Shown piece after piece: positions 15,751 through 23,571 of a DNA stretch of 54,217 nt. The position numbers were made by a program, and so were the translations under genes. Location: positions 1 to 54,217 of the IMG/VR virus record IMGVR_UViG_3300014050_000030; one strand, 5' to 3'. The notes below the pieces were generated by a model, which saw only the letters and a program-made list of their open reading frames with translations, made no database searches and had not been told where the DNA came from. Positions within the stretch are counted from its first letter, which is position 1, and each line of letters opens with the position of its first letter. This DNA is from a virus.

Positions 15751-16100
15751 TAGTTAGTCTCCCTCTCAGTTTCAGCGTGTACATCGCCGGTAAACGGGTC
15801 GGTGGTTACTTCCGGGTCTTCTGCGTCAGAGGTAAAAGAGGACGGGCCGCCCATGACATCAGGAGTTGTTCCAAAAAGAATCTCCTGCGCTTTGGCGGTT
15901 TTTTCTTCGCTTTCCTCTGCGCTCATGTAAGGATTGTCCTTAAAAATCGCAGCGACAAGATTGGCGTATGCTTGTGCGCGAGCCATATCTAATGGCTTCT
16001 TTTTTGAAGGCATTTTGCCAACTAAATGTTTGTCTGTCGGGCGGCCCGTTGAAAGGCTCAAATCTTCGCCGGTACGGCGGTCTTTAAACACGCCCATCAT
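15750..16100 (-). CDS. Hypothetical protein
   Basis: An unrecognised 116-residue acidic protein. It has a basic N-terminus, a helical DMARAQAYANLVAAIF segment in the middle and an acidic, Thr-rich C-terminus. The start and stop overlap both neighbours by a few bases, supporting translation in the chain of small genes between tRNA-Ile and the metallophosphoesterase. Confidence 0.55.
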   Translation of the reverse strand: MMGVFKDRRTGEDLSLSTGRPTDKHLVGKMPSKKKPLDMARAQAYANLVAAIFKDNPYMSAEESEEKTAKAQEILFGTTPDVMGGPSSFTSDAEDPEVTTDPFTGDVHAETERETN

Positions 16101-16303
16101 GCACCCGGATTCACTTTGGACGGCTCTTCGGAGTTGATGAAGCCGTAGTTCATGTACGGGTGGAGGTCGGCACGGTTCTTGACCACAATCTCATCACCCA
16201 TCCCACGGGCAATCGTGGTGTTCGGGCGACGCTTGCGGTACTTGCCGTCGGTGGCACCTTCAAAAAGCTCCGCGTTCTGAGAACGGGACACATTTACTGC
16301 CAT
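16097..16303 (-). CDS. Hypothetical basic small protein
   Basis: An unrecognised 68-residue protein with a central KYRKRRPN basic patch and a Tyr/Asn-rich C-terminus. It overlaps its downstream neighbour by four bases (ATGA) and its upstream neighbour by one base. No motif gives a function. Confidence 0.55.
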   Translation of the reverse strand: MAVNVSRSQNAELFEGATDGKYRKRRPNTTIARGMGDEIVVKNRADLHPYMNYGFINSEEPSKVNPGA

Positions 16304-16536
16304 TATCCAACCATCCTATTCTTAAATATTTTTCTCGCCTTTTTTCTGCTGCACCTTGGGCAGATGTCAGTCATCAACGTCGAGGGCGGGTCCATCTTCA
16401 ACCCGCACTCAATGCAAGGCTTGCTACCATTATAGTAGGTTTCGGCTAACATTTTCTGGGTATCTAAAGACACATCCATAGCACCGGCCATGCCATCGCC
16501 GGTGCCGTCCGTGAACATACCGGGGTCAATACTCAT
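16303..16536 (-). CDS. Small zinc-ribbon protein
   Basis: A 77-residue protein with CIEC and CPRC pairs spaced 20 residues apart, followed by a basic RKKARKIFKNR tail, as in small nucleic-acid-binding zinc ribbons. The ATG at 16536 is chosen because it overlaps the upstream stop as TAATG. A longer in-frame form from 16548 would run further into that gene. Target unknown. Confidence 0.65.
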   Translation of the reverse strand: MSIDPGMFTDGTGDGMAGAMDVSLDTQKMLAETYYNGSKPCIECGLKMDPPSTLMTDICPRCSRKKARKIFKNRMVG

Positions 16537-16889
16537 TAAACACCCCAACCTAAGCTGTTACGACTGGTGGACTCTTGTGTGTTCGGCTGCTGAGCATAAT
16601 CTGTGCGCTCGTAGGTCCGATGTCCGTATTCAATAATATCATAAATATCAATTTGCCCCTGCGGATAACCGTATCTTTGAGGGAACAATTCAACCTGAGG
16701 CAACGCAGGTCTTACAAACTCTTGAATCTCTTCGCTTGTCATAGTCAGCGATTGCAGGCTTTGAGTAAGCATCTGCTCTTGGCGGTTTGAGAAAGGGCCT
16801 ATGTAAGACTGAGGGGCTTCAGCAGCCTCTATAGGAGCAATCCACGGGGGTGCCTCCGCGTAACCTGACTCAAAGGGGTCTTGAGCCAT
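16536..16889 (-). CDS. Hypothetical protein
   Basis: An unrecognised 117-residue protein, Pro/Gln/Tyr-rich, beginning MAQDPFESGY. It has a central Ser/Gln helix and a Tyr-rich C-terminal half. It is packed one base from the upstream gene and overlaps the downstream zinc-ribbon gene by one base. No function can be assigned. Confidence 0.55.
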   Translation of the reverse strand: MAQDPFESGYAEAPPWIAPIEAAEAPQSYIGPFSNRQEQMLTQSLQSLTMTSEEIQEFVRPALPQVELFPQRYGYPQGQIDIYDIIEYGHRTYERTDYAQQPNTQESTSRNSLGWGV

Positions 16890-16890
16890 A

Positions 16891-17430
16891 TCAGGTCCAC
16901 GCTGGTCTCAAGCGGCCAAGCTGGGCCGCACGGCGTTGGTCAATCTCGCCCGGGGAGGTGCTGACCATATTTGCCTTGCCATCATTCGGTAGGTGTGGAG
17001 GCGGCACCATGTCGAAGTCGGGGGTATTCCTTGGCACCATCCATACATTGCCGTCAAGGACTGCCTGTGCTTGTCGTAGCAACCCTCTTTCAGGGCGCAA
17101 AAAATCCGGGTAAAAATAATCTGCGGGGTCAATGCGCTCGCCACGGTGAACTCCGCGTTGGTACGACCGTTGGCCTAAACGGATGCGAAGGCTGTCAAGC
17201 ATCCGTTCTGAGGTGCTATTAGGGCGGCCTTTGTCGTCACGGCGCGACCTGATAGTGCCTAAATAACCGCTGGGGTATTCGGCACTGGGCTCTCTACCAA
17301 TGCCCATACGCAACGAATCAAGCTCGGAGCGTGCGACAGCAACACCACCACCTCCATAGGTAGTGGCGGTGTCGTACATTCCACCGGCACCCAGATACTG
17401 GATATTTTGGTGGGGACTGCCTCCGGCCAT
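16891..17430 (-). CDS. Hypothetical Gly/Arg-rich protein
   Basis: An unrecognised 179-residue protein with a Gly-rich N-terminus and an imperfect internal repeat: two LDSLRxxxGxxxS segments (about residues 37-48 and 78-90). Pro/Asp-rich loops follow. It shares direction and close spacing with the chain of small unknown genes and could be a minor virion or scaffold-like protein. Confidence 0.5.
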   Translation of the reverse strand: MAGGSPHQNIQYLGAGGMYDTATTYGGGGVAVARSELDSLRMGIGREPSAEYPSGYLGTIRSRRDDKGRPNSTSERMLDSLRIRLGQRSYQRGVHRGERIDPADYFYPDFLRPERGLLRQAQAVLDGNVWMVPRNTPDFDMVPPPHLPNDGKANMVSTSPGEIDQRRAAQLGRLRPAWT

Positions 17431-17458
17431 ATCTATAGTTTACATGATATTTGCGGAT

Positions 17459-18658
17459 TTAGCGGTTGGTAGTTATGACACTAATGTCTTTTCTAGGGTC
17501 ATAATTCTCCCCAATTGTCAAGGTCAGTAACCCGGGCTTTGACTCAAGACCTTTGCGGTCACGGAACCAATCCGACCCTGCATCGGTGGTAGGAGCTTGA
17601 ATCCAGAAGCGCTCACCAATGTCTTTGGCTTGAAAATGATGGTAATGCCCTGAAAGCCATAGGTCTGCCATACCCAAAGCTGTCTGCCCAGTGGCCTGCC
17701 CGCTGATGTATTTTGTCACATCACCTGTGAATTGGTGCCCGTGGAACAAACCAAGCACAGTCCCGCAGACCTCCACGGCAAGCGTTTGATGCCCCTTTTG
17801 CGGGTAACGGAACTTGACATGTGACAATGAATCGTTTTCAGCGCAAATATCTTGCACTGCGCTGGCAATCTCGACATTCCAACCATCAGAAGGGTCTGTT
17901 GCTACCTGGCGTGTAACCTCGTCATGGTTCCCATTCACAACGGCAATAATCAACTCATCACACAAAGGCGCAAAAGCTTTGATTTGCTGCAACAACAGTC
18001 GTCTCGCAACTCGCACCTGTTCAGTCTGTCCTAAATCAGCGGCTGCCTGACTTTGCAGTTTTCCATTTTGGCTAGTGTTTCCTTCAATGTGGTCGCCCAA
18101 CATTGCAAACACTACAGTGCCCAGACTTCTACCAACCTTGCGAAGTTCTTTTAACCGCTGCAGCGCCTCGTCTGTGAGGAACAACAGGCGCTCCACCGCT
18201 TCTCCTGTTCCTCCGGAAGCGGCTTTCTTACCTAACTGCTGGTCGCTTAAAGCTACGACAAATGCGCCCTCTCCTGATGTTTTCTGCGACGGTTTGGAAG
18301 GCTTCCATTTTGAAATATCTTTAATTAACTGCTCAATGTCGTCTTTGTTTTGGGCAGCGATTGCTGGCACAAAGGTGACTCTGAATGCAGTAAGCATCTC
18401 GCCATCCCAACGTTGCCATTGGGAAAACCTCATACCGGTAACTTGCCATTCATCTGGGTTGAGGTTGTTGTCTTTCAAAATCTGCTCTGCGGGTGGAACA
18501 TCTGAAGCAGTGTAAAGCTTGGTGACAAGGAAGCCCCCCTCGGACGGGTCTATCTCAATTCGAGGGCGCCATTCATCTGTGATTTTCAAATCCCTGTAAT
18601 CAGAGCCGGTTTGACCGGGACTGGCTAATGAAGTCAACTTGTCTGCCAAATCTTTCAT
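17459..18658 (-). CDS. Calcineurin-like metallophosphoesterase
   Basis: A 399-residue protein whose C-terminal 270 residues carry the metallophosphoesterase motifs in order: an Asp in ALSDQQLG (D139), GDH at 188-190, GNHDE at 243-247, GH near 307 and GHYHH at 337-341. These bind two metal ions for phosphodiester or phosphomonoester cleavage. The N-terminal 130 residues are unrelated and may bind DNA or a partner. Members next to phage DNA-binding genes are often taken as SbcD/Mre11-like nucleases. No SbcC/Rad50 partner is seen here, so the substrate is open. Confidence 0.85.
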   Translation of the reverse strand: MKDLADKLTSLASPGQTGSDYRDLKITDEWRPRIEIDPSEGGFLVTKLYTASDVPPAEQILKDNNLNPDEWQVTGMRFSQWQRWDGEMLTAFRVTFVPAIAAQNKDDIEQLIKDISKWKPSKPSQKTSGEGAFVVALSDQQLGKKAASGGTGEAVERLLFLTDEALQRLKELRKVGRSLGTVVFAMLGDHIEGNTSQNGKLQSQAAADLGQTEQVRVARRLLLQQIKAFAPLCDELIIAVVNGNHDEVTRQVATDPSDGWNVEIASAVQDICAENDSLSHVKFRYPQKGHQTLAVEVCGTVLGLFHGHQFTGDVTKYISGQATGQTALGMADLWLSGHYHHFQAKDIGERFWIQAPTTDAGSDWFRDRKGLESKPGLLTLTIGENYDPRKDISVITTNR

Positions 18659-18659
18659 G

Positions 18660-18917
18660 TCACTTCCTAATCTTGGAGCAAACGCAACGACGTTGGATGT
18701 GGTGTTTAAAGGTGCTTATCCCAAAAGGAACTTCTTCGTTTTTAGTTAAAGCGTCTTCTTTTATGATGTCGTAAAACCGTTGATAATTTGGCAGCCCGTT
18801 TTCAATTGCAATTTTGAAAACTTTGTTAACACGCTCGTCTTGGACCGCAAGCCACCGTGAAACTGCGCATCCCGAGGACGGGGTTTGCACAACCTGCTCT
18901 AGCAATTCCGCAAGCAT
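18660..18917 (-). CDS. Small putative helix-turn-helix DNA-binding protein
   Basis: An 85-residue protein resembling short actinophage HTH proteins. It has an SRWLAVQDERV helix, a middle helical segment, and FGISTFKHHIQRRCVCSK at the C-terminus, which looks like a recognition helix followed by a Cys pair. The ATG at 18917 has a GGAAGG site ten bases upstream. A longer form from 18977 would read through the terminator hairpin, so it was rejected. It starts the metallophosphoesterase gene pair. Confidence 0.6.
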   Translation of the reverse strand: MLAELLEQVVQTPSSGCAVSRWLAVQDERVNKVFKIAIENGLPNYQRFYDIIKEDALTKNEEVPFGISTFKHHIQRRCVCSKIRK

Positions 18918-18967
18918 TCTCGCCACCTTCCAATTGTAGGTTGGTAAAAGGTAGCATAAAGCAACGA

Positions 18968-18991
18968 AGCCCGCCAAATCGATGGCGGGCT
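18968..18991 (-). terminator. Rho-independent-like terminator hairpin
   Basis: Nine-bp arms AGCCCGCCA/TGGCGGGCT (18968-18976 and 18983-18991) surround a six-base loop. On the minus-strand RNA the stem is followed by a moderately U-rich stretch. It sits 15 bases after the stop of the gene ending at 19007 and blocks the longer start of the HTH gene. Confidence 0.75.
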
Positions 18992-19006
18992 CCGTTACAA
19001 ACGGTG

Positions 19007-19336
19007 TCAGTCTTGGAAGTCGTCCGTGCCCTCTGAGAAAGAAAGGGTGGCAGAGCGAACCGTCTTAGGGTTCAAGATGACTCCGTTAGCCTGTGTGGGG
19101 GCGATGGTCGGGTCAACCGGCGGGTAACCATTGACCTGGACGCCGTAAGACGCGCCTGCACGCTCCTGCACCACCTGGCGGCGGGCAAGATGCGGCATGA
19201 GAGCCGGGTCAGACGCCTGGGTGCTGTGGCGTGGGACAAGGGTGGTGTAGGCGGAAGCAACGCCAGACTGGTTAGTAGTCGGGTTGCCCTTGTACGAGCC
19301 TACGCCCTCGGCGCCGGGGGCAATGTTCTTTGCCAT
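19007..19336 (-). CDS. Hypothetical protein
   Basis: An unrecognised 109-residue protein with a Gly/Asn/Thr-rich, Pro-containing sequence and few predicted helices, suggesting an extended or virion-associated protein. It has a GTGAGG site before the ATG and is followed by a terminator hairpin. It is the last gene before the SpoVS and replication block. Confidence 0.55.
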   Translation of the reverse strand: MAKNIAPGAEGVGSYKGNPTTNQSGVASAYTTLVPRHSTQASDPALMPHLARRQVVQERAGASYGVQVNGYPPVDPTIAPTQANGVILNPKTVRSATLSFSEGTDDFQD

Positions 19337-19397
19337 TAAAACCTCACTTTATTAGGGCCTACTTAAAGTAAACCGCATTTTTTTTAATTTGTCAGGC

Positions 19398-19676
19398 TTA
19401 ACTTGATTGAACTGTGAACACGATGGCGCTGATATCGCCGTCATGGCTTTTAATGCTTGCAAAGCCCGGAATGCACTTCAAATCAAGGCCTCTGGGGGCG
19501 GTGTAACCACGCGCAATGGCAATTGCTTTCACGGCTTGGTTTACGGCCCCGGCTCCCACGGCCCTGATTTTGCATTCTTTGTTCTCATAAATGCTGTGGG
19601 CAATGGCAGACGCAACTGACTGGGGGTTACTGCTGGCACTTACCCGCAGGACGTCATCATCTTTTACTTCGGACAT
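19398..19676 (-). CDS. spoVS: Stage V sporulation protein S (SpoVS) homologue
   Basis: A 92-residue protein that covers the whole SpoVS family. It shows VLRVSASSNPQSVASAIAHS, AVGAGAVNQAVKAIAIARGY, then LDLKCIPGF and a C-terminal IVFTVQ strand. SpoVS is an Alba-like small protein thought to bind nucleic acid, affecting sporulation and septation in Bacillus and Streptomyces relatives. The ATG at 19676 follows a GAGG site, and an in-frame ATG at 19721 would extend it without homology. It sits at the end of the recombination module and is preceded by a small inverted repeat. Confidence 0.93.
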   Translation of the reverse strand: MSEVKDDDVLRVSASSNPQSVASAIAHSIYENKECKIRAVGAGAVNQAVKAIAIARGYTAPRGLDLKCIPGFASIKSHDGDISAIVFTVQSS

Positions 19677-19689
19677 TTTTACCTCGTAT

Positions 19690-19719
19690 GGTAGAAGGAA
19701 TAGCTTTATTAATTCTACC
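19690..19719 (-). repeat. Inverted repeat in the spoVS leader
   Basis: GGTAGAA (19690-19696) and TTCTACC (19713-19719) flank a 16-base AT-rich spacer, just upstream of the spoVS ribosome-binding site. On the minus strand it is preceded by a T-run, so it does not look like a terminator. An operator or an mRNA structure controlling SpoVS is possible. Confidence 0.5.
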
Positions 19720-19741
19720 AAAAAACAGGCTTAAAATTGAC

Positions 19742-19936
19742 TTAATCCGAACAGGTTTGGTTGCCTTCATAACCTGGTTTTACCCAAGGGGCAGGGGCGG
19801 TAGCCAGACTCCCGCAGTTGGCGCATTCCATGTCTACAAAATAACTGACCATCTCATAATCCTCAAAAGTGGCCTTTACGTTCCAGACAAAGCACCCACA
19901 TATGCAAACATGGGTAGGCTCGCCGCGCAGGTCCAT
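19742..19936 (-). CDS. Zinc-ribbon protein
   Basis: A 64-residue protein that starts MDLRGEPTHVCICGC and has a second pair CANC, forming a rubredoxin-like zinc ribbon. It ends in a Pro/Lys tail. The same kind of short protein is common in actinophage replication blocks. The start is uncertain because the frame stays open upstream into the RuvC gene with no good ribosome-binding site. Confidence 0.6.
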   Translation of the reverse strand: MDLRGEPTHVCICGCFVWNVKATFEDYEMVSYFVDMECANCGSLATAPAPWVKPGYEGNQTCSD

Positions 19937-19988
19937 AGCATTTTCATAAGAGGGTTTTAACTCTGTGATATGCTTGGGGGCAAGCGGA

Positions 19989-20534
19989 TTACGCTCTATA
20001 TTTTTCGTCTCTAAGCTTATCGTAAACTTCTTTTTCGTAGGCCAAGGACCCCGTACCTGAAACCAATTTAGCCAAAGCATAAGAATCTGCCGCATTGTCA
20101 TCTCTAAACTCCACATTCCATTTCTTATAAACATATAGAAGCATCTGATTTTTTTGCACCCCTGTGCCTTTTCCAGTCACATATTTTTTAAGACTGGTTG
20201 GGGGGACAATTAACGGTTTTATACCGAACTCACCGTAAACCGCCAATTTTACAACGCCGCCAAGCTCTCCTAGCATATTTGCCATCTGAGAGCCGAACGC
20301 ATAACCCTCCATGGCAAAATCAGTTATATTTCGGCATAAAAGGGATTCTATATAAAATCTAATAGCTTGAAGGCGCTCTACGCCTTGGCCATCAAATTTT
20401 GCAACCCGAGTTTGGTAAGCACCGTCCTCAGCAAGGATGGTGGTAGCAAACCCAGAGTAAGATTGGTCAATGCCCATATAAACGGGTTTAGTGGGGTCAA
20501 TATCCGCCCCATATGTTTTTTCTGAGTAGCTCAT
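19989..20534 (-). CDS. ruvC: RuvC-like Holliday junction resolvase
   Basis: A 181-residue RNase H-fold nuclease. The catalytic acidic residues are D23 in GIDQSYSGFA, E76 in AMEGYAF, and D146 and D150 in DDNAADSYALA, in the order expected for RuvC. It should cleave four-way DNA junctions made during recombination-dependent replication. It overlaps the upstream gene by four bases, in the same block as RecA and two other nucleases. Confidence 0.85.
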   Translation of the reverse strand: MSYSEKTYGADIDPTKPVYMGIDQSYSGFATTILAEDGAYQTRVAKFDGQGVERLQAIRFYIESLLCRNITDFAMEGYAFGSQMANMLGELGGVVKLAVYGEFGIKPLIVPPTSLKKYVTGKGTGVQKNQMLLYVYKKWNVEFRDDNAADSYALAKLVSGTGSLAYEKEVYDKLRDEKYRA

Positions 20535-21028
20535 GTGATGAACTTTCTAGACCGCGATTTGTAGGTATCCCCGGCAGTGCGGCGGGTCAGCTCACGGCTT
20601 ACGAGCATAGCGTCGCGCTCGTAATTATCCAGCATTGACTCGATAATCTTTCTGTACGAATACGCCCCTGAATAAGCCTCCGCAGCTTCTACAACTGCAG
20701 GGTCTGCCGCTGCCTGAGCTTTGATTACGGAAACCTTGTCGCCCTTGGCAACGGGAAGGCTGGCGGTTACCTCGGCTTCTACTTGATTCAGGTACCGCTC
20801 ACTTTCACGCTCATCAATTTGAGCCAAGGCAACCTGCGTGGACAAGAAGTCAATGTAAGAAATTAGTTCCGTAAACAGGCGCATCAACTCCTCGTCTTCC
20901 AATTCCGTGATGTCCTCTGGAAGCTTTGGGGTATTCAAGTCGGCTTCGCGTACTACCGTAAGCCCTTGTGCGTGCAACTCTTCCAAGGCTGTTGTGGCGT
21001 GAACGGGCACCTTAAGTTTAATTGTCAT
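20531..21028 (-). CDS. Hypothetical helical protein in the recombination block
   Basis: An unrecognised 165-residue, mostly helical protein. The N-terminal segment (TIKLKVPVHATTALEEL) is followed by acidic and Ala-rich helices and a Lys/Arg-rich C-terminus (RRTAGDTYKSRSRKF). Its placement between the Cas4-like nuclease and RuvC, with overlaps on both sides, suggests a role in recombination. No motif confirms it. Confidence 0.6.
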   Translation of the reverse strand: MTIKLKVPVHATTALEELHAQGLTVVREADLNTPKLPEDITELEDEELMRLFTELISYIDFLSTQVALAQIDERESERYLNQVEAEVTASLPVAKGDKVSVIKAQAAADPAVVEAAEAYSGAYSYRKIIESMLDNYERDAMLVSRELTRRTAGDTYKSRSRKFIT

Positions 21029-21944
21029 TGTAACCTCGGCATTTCTGGCAGTCGGTCTTTCCGTACTCAGGGACGTTGCAGGGCAACGGGGAGTCGTTAT
21101 TCACGGCTTTTACAATCTTAGCAGCTGCCTCGAACAGCTCGTCAACTCCAAAGTTGCTCTTTGGGATGACAAGCTCTTTTACTTCGTCATTAGGTTTTCC
21201 GTGATAAATAAAAACTGCTTCTTGCGGCTTGTGCTCAATCTTTGGCATATCTTCAATCAAGCGCATATAAATTTGAGCCTGCAGATTATGACTCATAAAC
21301 GGCGTATCTATCTCTGACCACATCTTTGAGAAGTCGCCGTTGTGTTTGTAGAACAGGTCTGGCATTTCGTATCTAAACGACCCCGCACCAACGGTTTTAA
21401 TTTCCAGCAACAAAGGGGCGCCATAACCTACCAAAATGCCATCGCAATGGCCTGAAATTCTGTACTTGTCGTCGCTCTTCAGCGGGACTTCTTGATATTT
21501 TAACTGGCTATCTTGGCAGCTTGGGCATACTTCAAACCCAAGAGTGTTGCTGTAGGGGAAAGAGCACCTAATGCACCGCCAATTTCCGTACAAGGTTCCT
21601 TGTTTGTAGAAAAGGTCTTGCCACATATCGTGCATTCTGTGGCCTGTCTCAAAAATCATCTTGGTTTTGAAAGCATATGTTTTAACAGGGGCAGGGGCTC
21701 CCTTGAGCAAAAAATACGAAGCTCTGTGGCACCAATCGGGCTTGGACATCTCCGATGGGTGCAACACGTCCGTTTTACGCGGACTTTCCGGCGCGGATAG
21801 AACAAAACGCTCTACAGAAGGTAGCACGCGGCGTTTGTCTTTTCCTGCGTTGACAAAGTTTTTGAAGGCCTTGCTTGGCGCCACGCCCTTCTTTTTGTCG
21901 TAATTAAGGACGAAGTCCGAGCCATTGTTCAAGGGTTTTTCCAT
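21018..21944 (-). CDS. Cas4-like PD-(D/E)XK exonuclease
   Basis: A 308-residue nuclease. The RecB-type catalytic motif is GHCDG (D168) followed by LEIKT (E181 and K183). C72 near the N-terminus and C289, C299 and C302 near the C-terminus match the one-plus-three cysteine pattern that holds an iron-sulphur cluster in Cas4 and AddB. A zinc-ribbon-like insert, CIRC...CPSC at 124-143, is an extra feature. It likely resects DNA ends for RecA. No CRISPR array or other cas gene is present. It overlaps the WhiB gene at its start. Confidence 0.85.
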   Translation of the reverse strand: MEKPLNNGSDFVLNYDKKKGVAPSKAFKNFVNAGKDKRRVLPSVERFVLSAPESPRKTDVLHPSEMSKPDWCHRASYFLLKGAPAPVKTYAFKTKMIFETGHRMHDMWQDLFYKQGTLYGNWRCIRCSFPYSNTLGFEVCPSCQDSQLKYQEVPLKSDDKYRISGHCDGILVGYGAPLLLEIKTVGAGSFRYEMPDLFYKHNGDFSKMWSEIDTPFMSHNLQAQIYMRLIEDMPKIEHKPQEAVFIYHGKPNDEVKELVIPKSNFGVDELFEAAAKIVKAVNNDSPLPCNVPEYGKTDCQKCRGYNDN

Positions 21945-22209
21945 TCTTCTTGGCCTTCCTGACTAGGGCGTTTCTTTCTCTGTTGCTAAGTCCGCCCCAG
22001 ATTCCATAGGCAGTCTCTATATCCACGGCATAGGCTAAGCATTCTTTTCTTACCGGACAAGCGGGCTTGCCGTCTTTCCCAAAACAGATTCCCTTTGCCT
22101 TATCTGCAATCTCTTTGTATTGGTCTTTATCTCGGGGCGGAAAAAACATCTCCACATCCATGCCTTGGCATTTGGCGCGTTCACGCCATCTTTCATCCCG
22201 GCGCATCAT
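21904..22209 (-). CDS. WhiB-family protein (second copy) with widened cysteine spacing
   Basis: A 101-residue WhiB-like protein with FFPP, the GIWGG turn and a basic C-terminal helix. The cysteines are C14, C42, C51 and C57. The middle pair is separated by eight residues instead of the usual two, because of a GKDGKPA insert, which could alter the cluster. It overlaps the Cas4-like gene by 41 bases and the resolvase gene by four bases. Unlike the first WhiB it lies within the replication block. Confidence 0.9.
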   Translation of the reverse strand: MMRRDERWRERAKCQGMDVEMFFPPRDKDQYKEIADKAKGICFGKDGKPACPVRKECLAYAVDIETAYGIWGGLSNRERNALVRKAKKNGKTLEQWLGLRP

Positions 22210-22523
22210 TCTCCCTGCAATTCGTATCGAATTTCCAAGAAGTCATCCTCCGTTAAAACAACGTAGTTGTTGTTGTTCAATGAGAACCCCAATACAGGCA
22301 GTCGGCCATCGAGGATTGCCTCTGTGACAATCTTCTCCAGCACATCCGACTTCATTGTAAATGATTTTTTACCAGTCCATTTGTGCTCTATAAGCAAATC
22401 CGCAGACCTGACGTCGCCTTTGCGGCTCCAAAAGGCTCCTGAAGCAGCATTGACTTTTCCGTCAACCAACTTGGCCAGTCTTTTTTCGTGCTTCTTAGAC
22501 TGCTTCTGCCCTTCACTCTTCAT
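22206..22523 (-). CDS. PD-(D/E)XK resolvase-like nuclease
   Basis: A 105-residue protein with a Holliday-junction-resolvase-like core: an N-terminal acidic helix (HEKRLAKLVDG), then SRKGDV with D37, then LIEHKW with E46 and K48. This order matches archaeal-type resolvases of the PD-(D/E)XK superfamily. A second junction resolvase alongside RuvC would be unusual. It might instead act on a different DNA structure. It overlaps the RecA gene by 11 bases. Confidence 0.65.
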   Translation of the reverse strand: MKSEGQKQSKKHEKRLAKLVDGKVNAASGAFWSRKGDVRSADLLIEHKWTGKKSFTMKSDVLEKIVTEAILDGRLPVLGFSLNNNNYVVLTEDDFLEIRYELQGE

Positions 22524-23571
22524 TGTTGTCCTGTGCTATGCCCTTGGACTCTGATTTAATAACATCAAGAACATCTCGTTCAAGCGCCTCTTTTAAATCC
22601 ACATCCTCGCGAATAGCATTAACAACTGCCTCAGCACCTTGCCATTGCTGACCATCATAACGGTAATAGGCGCCCGCACGGACAATCACCTTATTCAGGA
22701 TGCCTAAGGCAACAATCTCCTTAGCGAAGTCGTAGTCTCCCGCTTTGCAGGAGTCTCCGTCTGCAAAGTAGAAATCAATGTACGCGACTTGACCTGGGGG
22801 CGCGGATTTATTTTTGAGTGTGCGAACTTTGATAGTCTGACCCACACGGCGCTTATCTTGTCCGCTACCCACATCAATCCAATCATCTCGCTTAACCTCA
22901 ACGCGAGTGAAAAAAGCGTAGTTTTTTGCTTCCCCTCCGGGAGTAGTCCTCGGGTCGCCATACATAACACCAATCTTCATGCGGTACTGATTGATTACAA
23001 GCCCGATGAACGGCCTTTCCACGTTGGTGAGGCTTCTTTTGCTTGCCTTACCCACTTTACGGAAAAACTTACCAGTAAGGAGAGCGCCGCGACCAACGGT
23101 TGCTTCATCCATGTCTTTTTCATCTTCCGCACCTGGAACAAGAGCTGGAAGAGAATCGATAACAACGCAATCGACAGCCTTAGATTCCACGAAACTAATA
23201 ACCGCTTCATATGCTTCCTCCATGATGTTAGTGTTGATGACGTAAACGCGGGAAAGGTCAACACCGCACATCTCCGCATATGCGGGAACCCATTGCTCAG
23301 CGGCAACCCATACAGTTGTGAACTCCGGGTCCCGTTCTTGATTGGCGGCGATTGTTTTAAGTGCAACTGCCGTCTTGCCATTACTGGCTTCTCCTAAGAT
23401 TTCATGCCATTGATTAGTAGGCCAACCGCCGCCAAGAACGACATCAAGAGCAAGAGTTCCGCTAGTCGTCCTGCCAACGATGTCATCTCTAATATCAGCT
23501 CCTAGGACAACGGTGTCAGTTCCAAACTTCTTGTTGAGGTCTTTAATAATTTTAATTATTTCAGCGCTCAT
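22513..23571 (-). CDS. recA: RecA/UvsX-type recombinase
   Basis: A 352-residue RecA-fold protein with Walker A GEASNGKT (60-67), a catalytic Glu in VWVAAEQ (E92) and Walker B VDCVVIDS, with D139. Loop regions consistent with DNA binding follow (GLVINQYRMKIG and TPGGEAKNYAF). It catalyses strand exchange and, with the neighbouring nucleases, supports recombination and repair. The C-terminus is acidic, as in RecA. The start overlaps the stop of the zinc-ribbon protein by one base. Confidence 0.93.
   Translation of the reverse strand: MSAEIIKIIKDLNKKFGTDTVVLGADIRDDIVGRTTSGTLALDVVLGGGWPTNQWHEILGEASNGKTAVALKTIAANQERDPEFTTVWVAAEQWVPAYAEMCGVDLSRVYVINTNIMEEAYEAVISFVESKAVDCVVIDSLPALVPGAEDEKDMDEATVGRGALLTGKFFRKVGKASKRSLTNVERPFIGLVINQYRMKIGVMYGDPRTTPGGEAKNYAFFTRVEVKRDDWIDVGSGQDKRRVGQTIKVRTLKNKSAPPGQVAYIDFYFADGDSCKAGDYDFAKEIVALGILNKVIVRAGAYYRYDGQQWQGAEAVVNAIREDVDLKEALERDVLDVIKSESKGIAQDNNEE

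Noticed and set aside
18918-18977. Longer start for the small HTH gene at 18977
   Set aside because: It would read through a terminator hairpin, and the ATG at 18917 has a good GGAAGG site.
21018-21944. Cas4-like gene as part of a CRISPR system
   Set aside because: There is no repeat-spacer array or other cas gene. Lone Cas4-like nucleases are common in phage recombination blocks.
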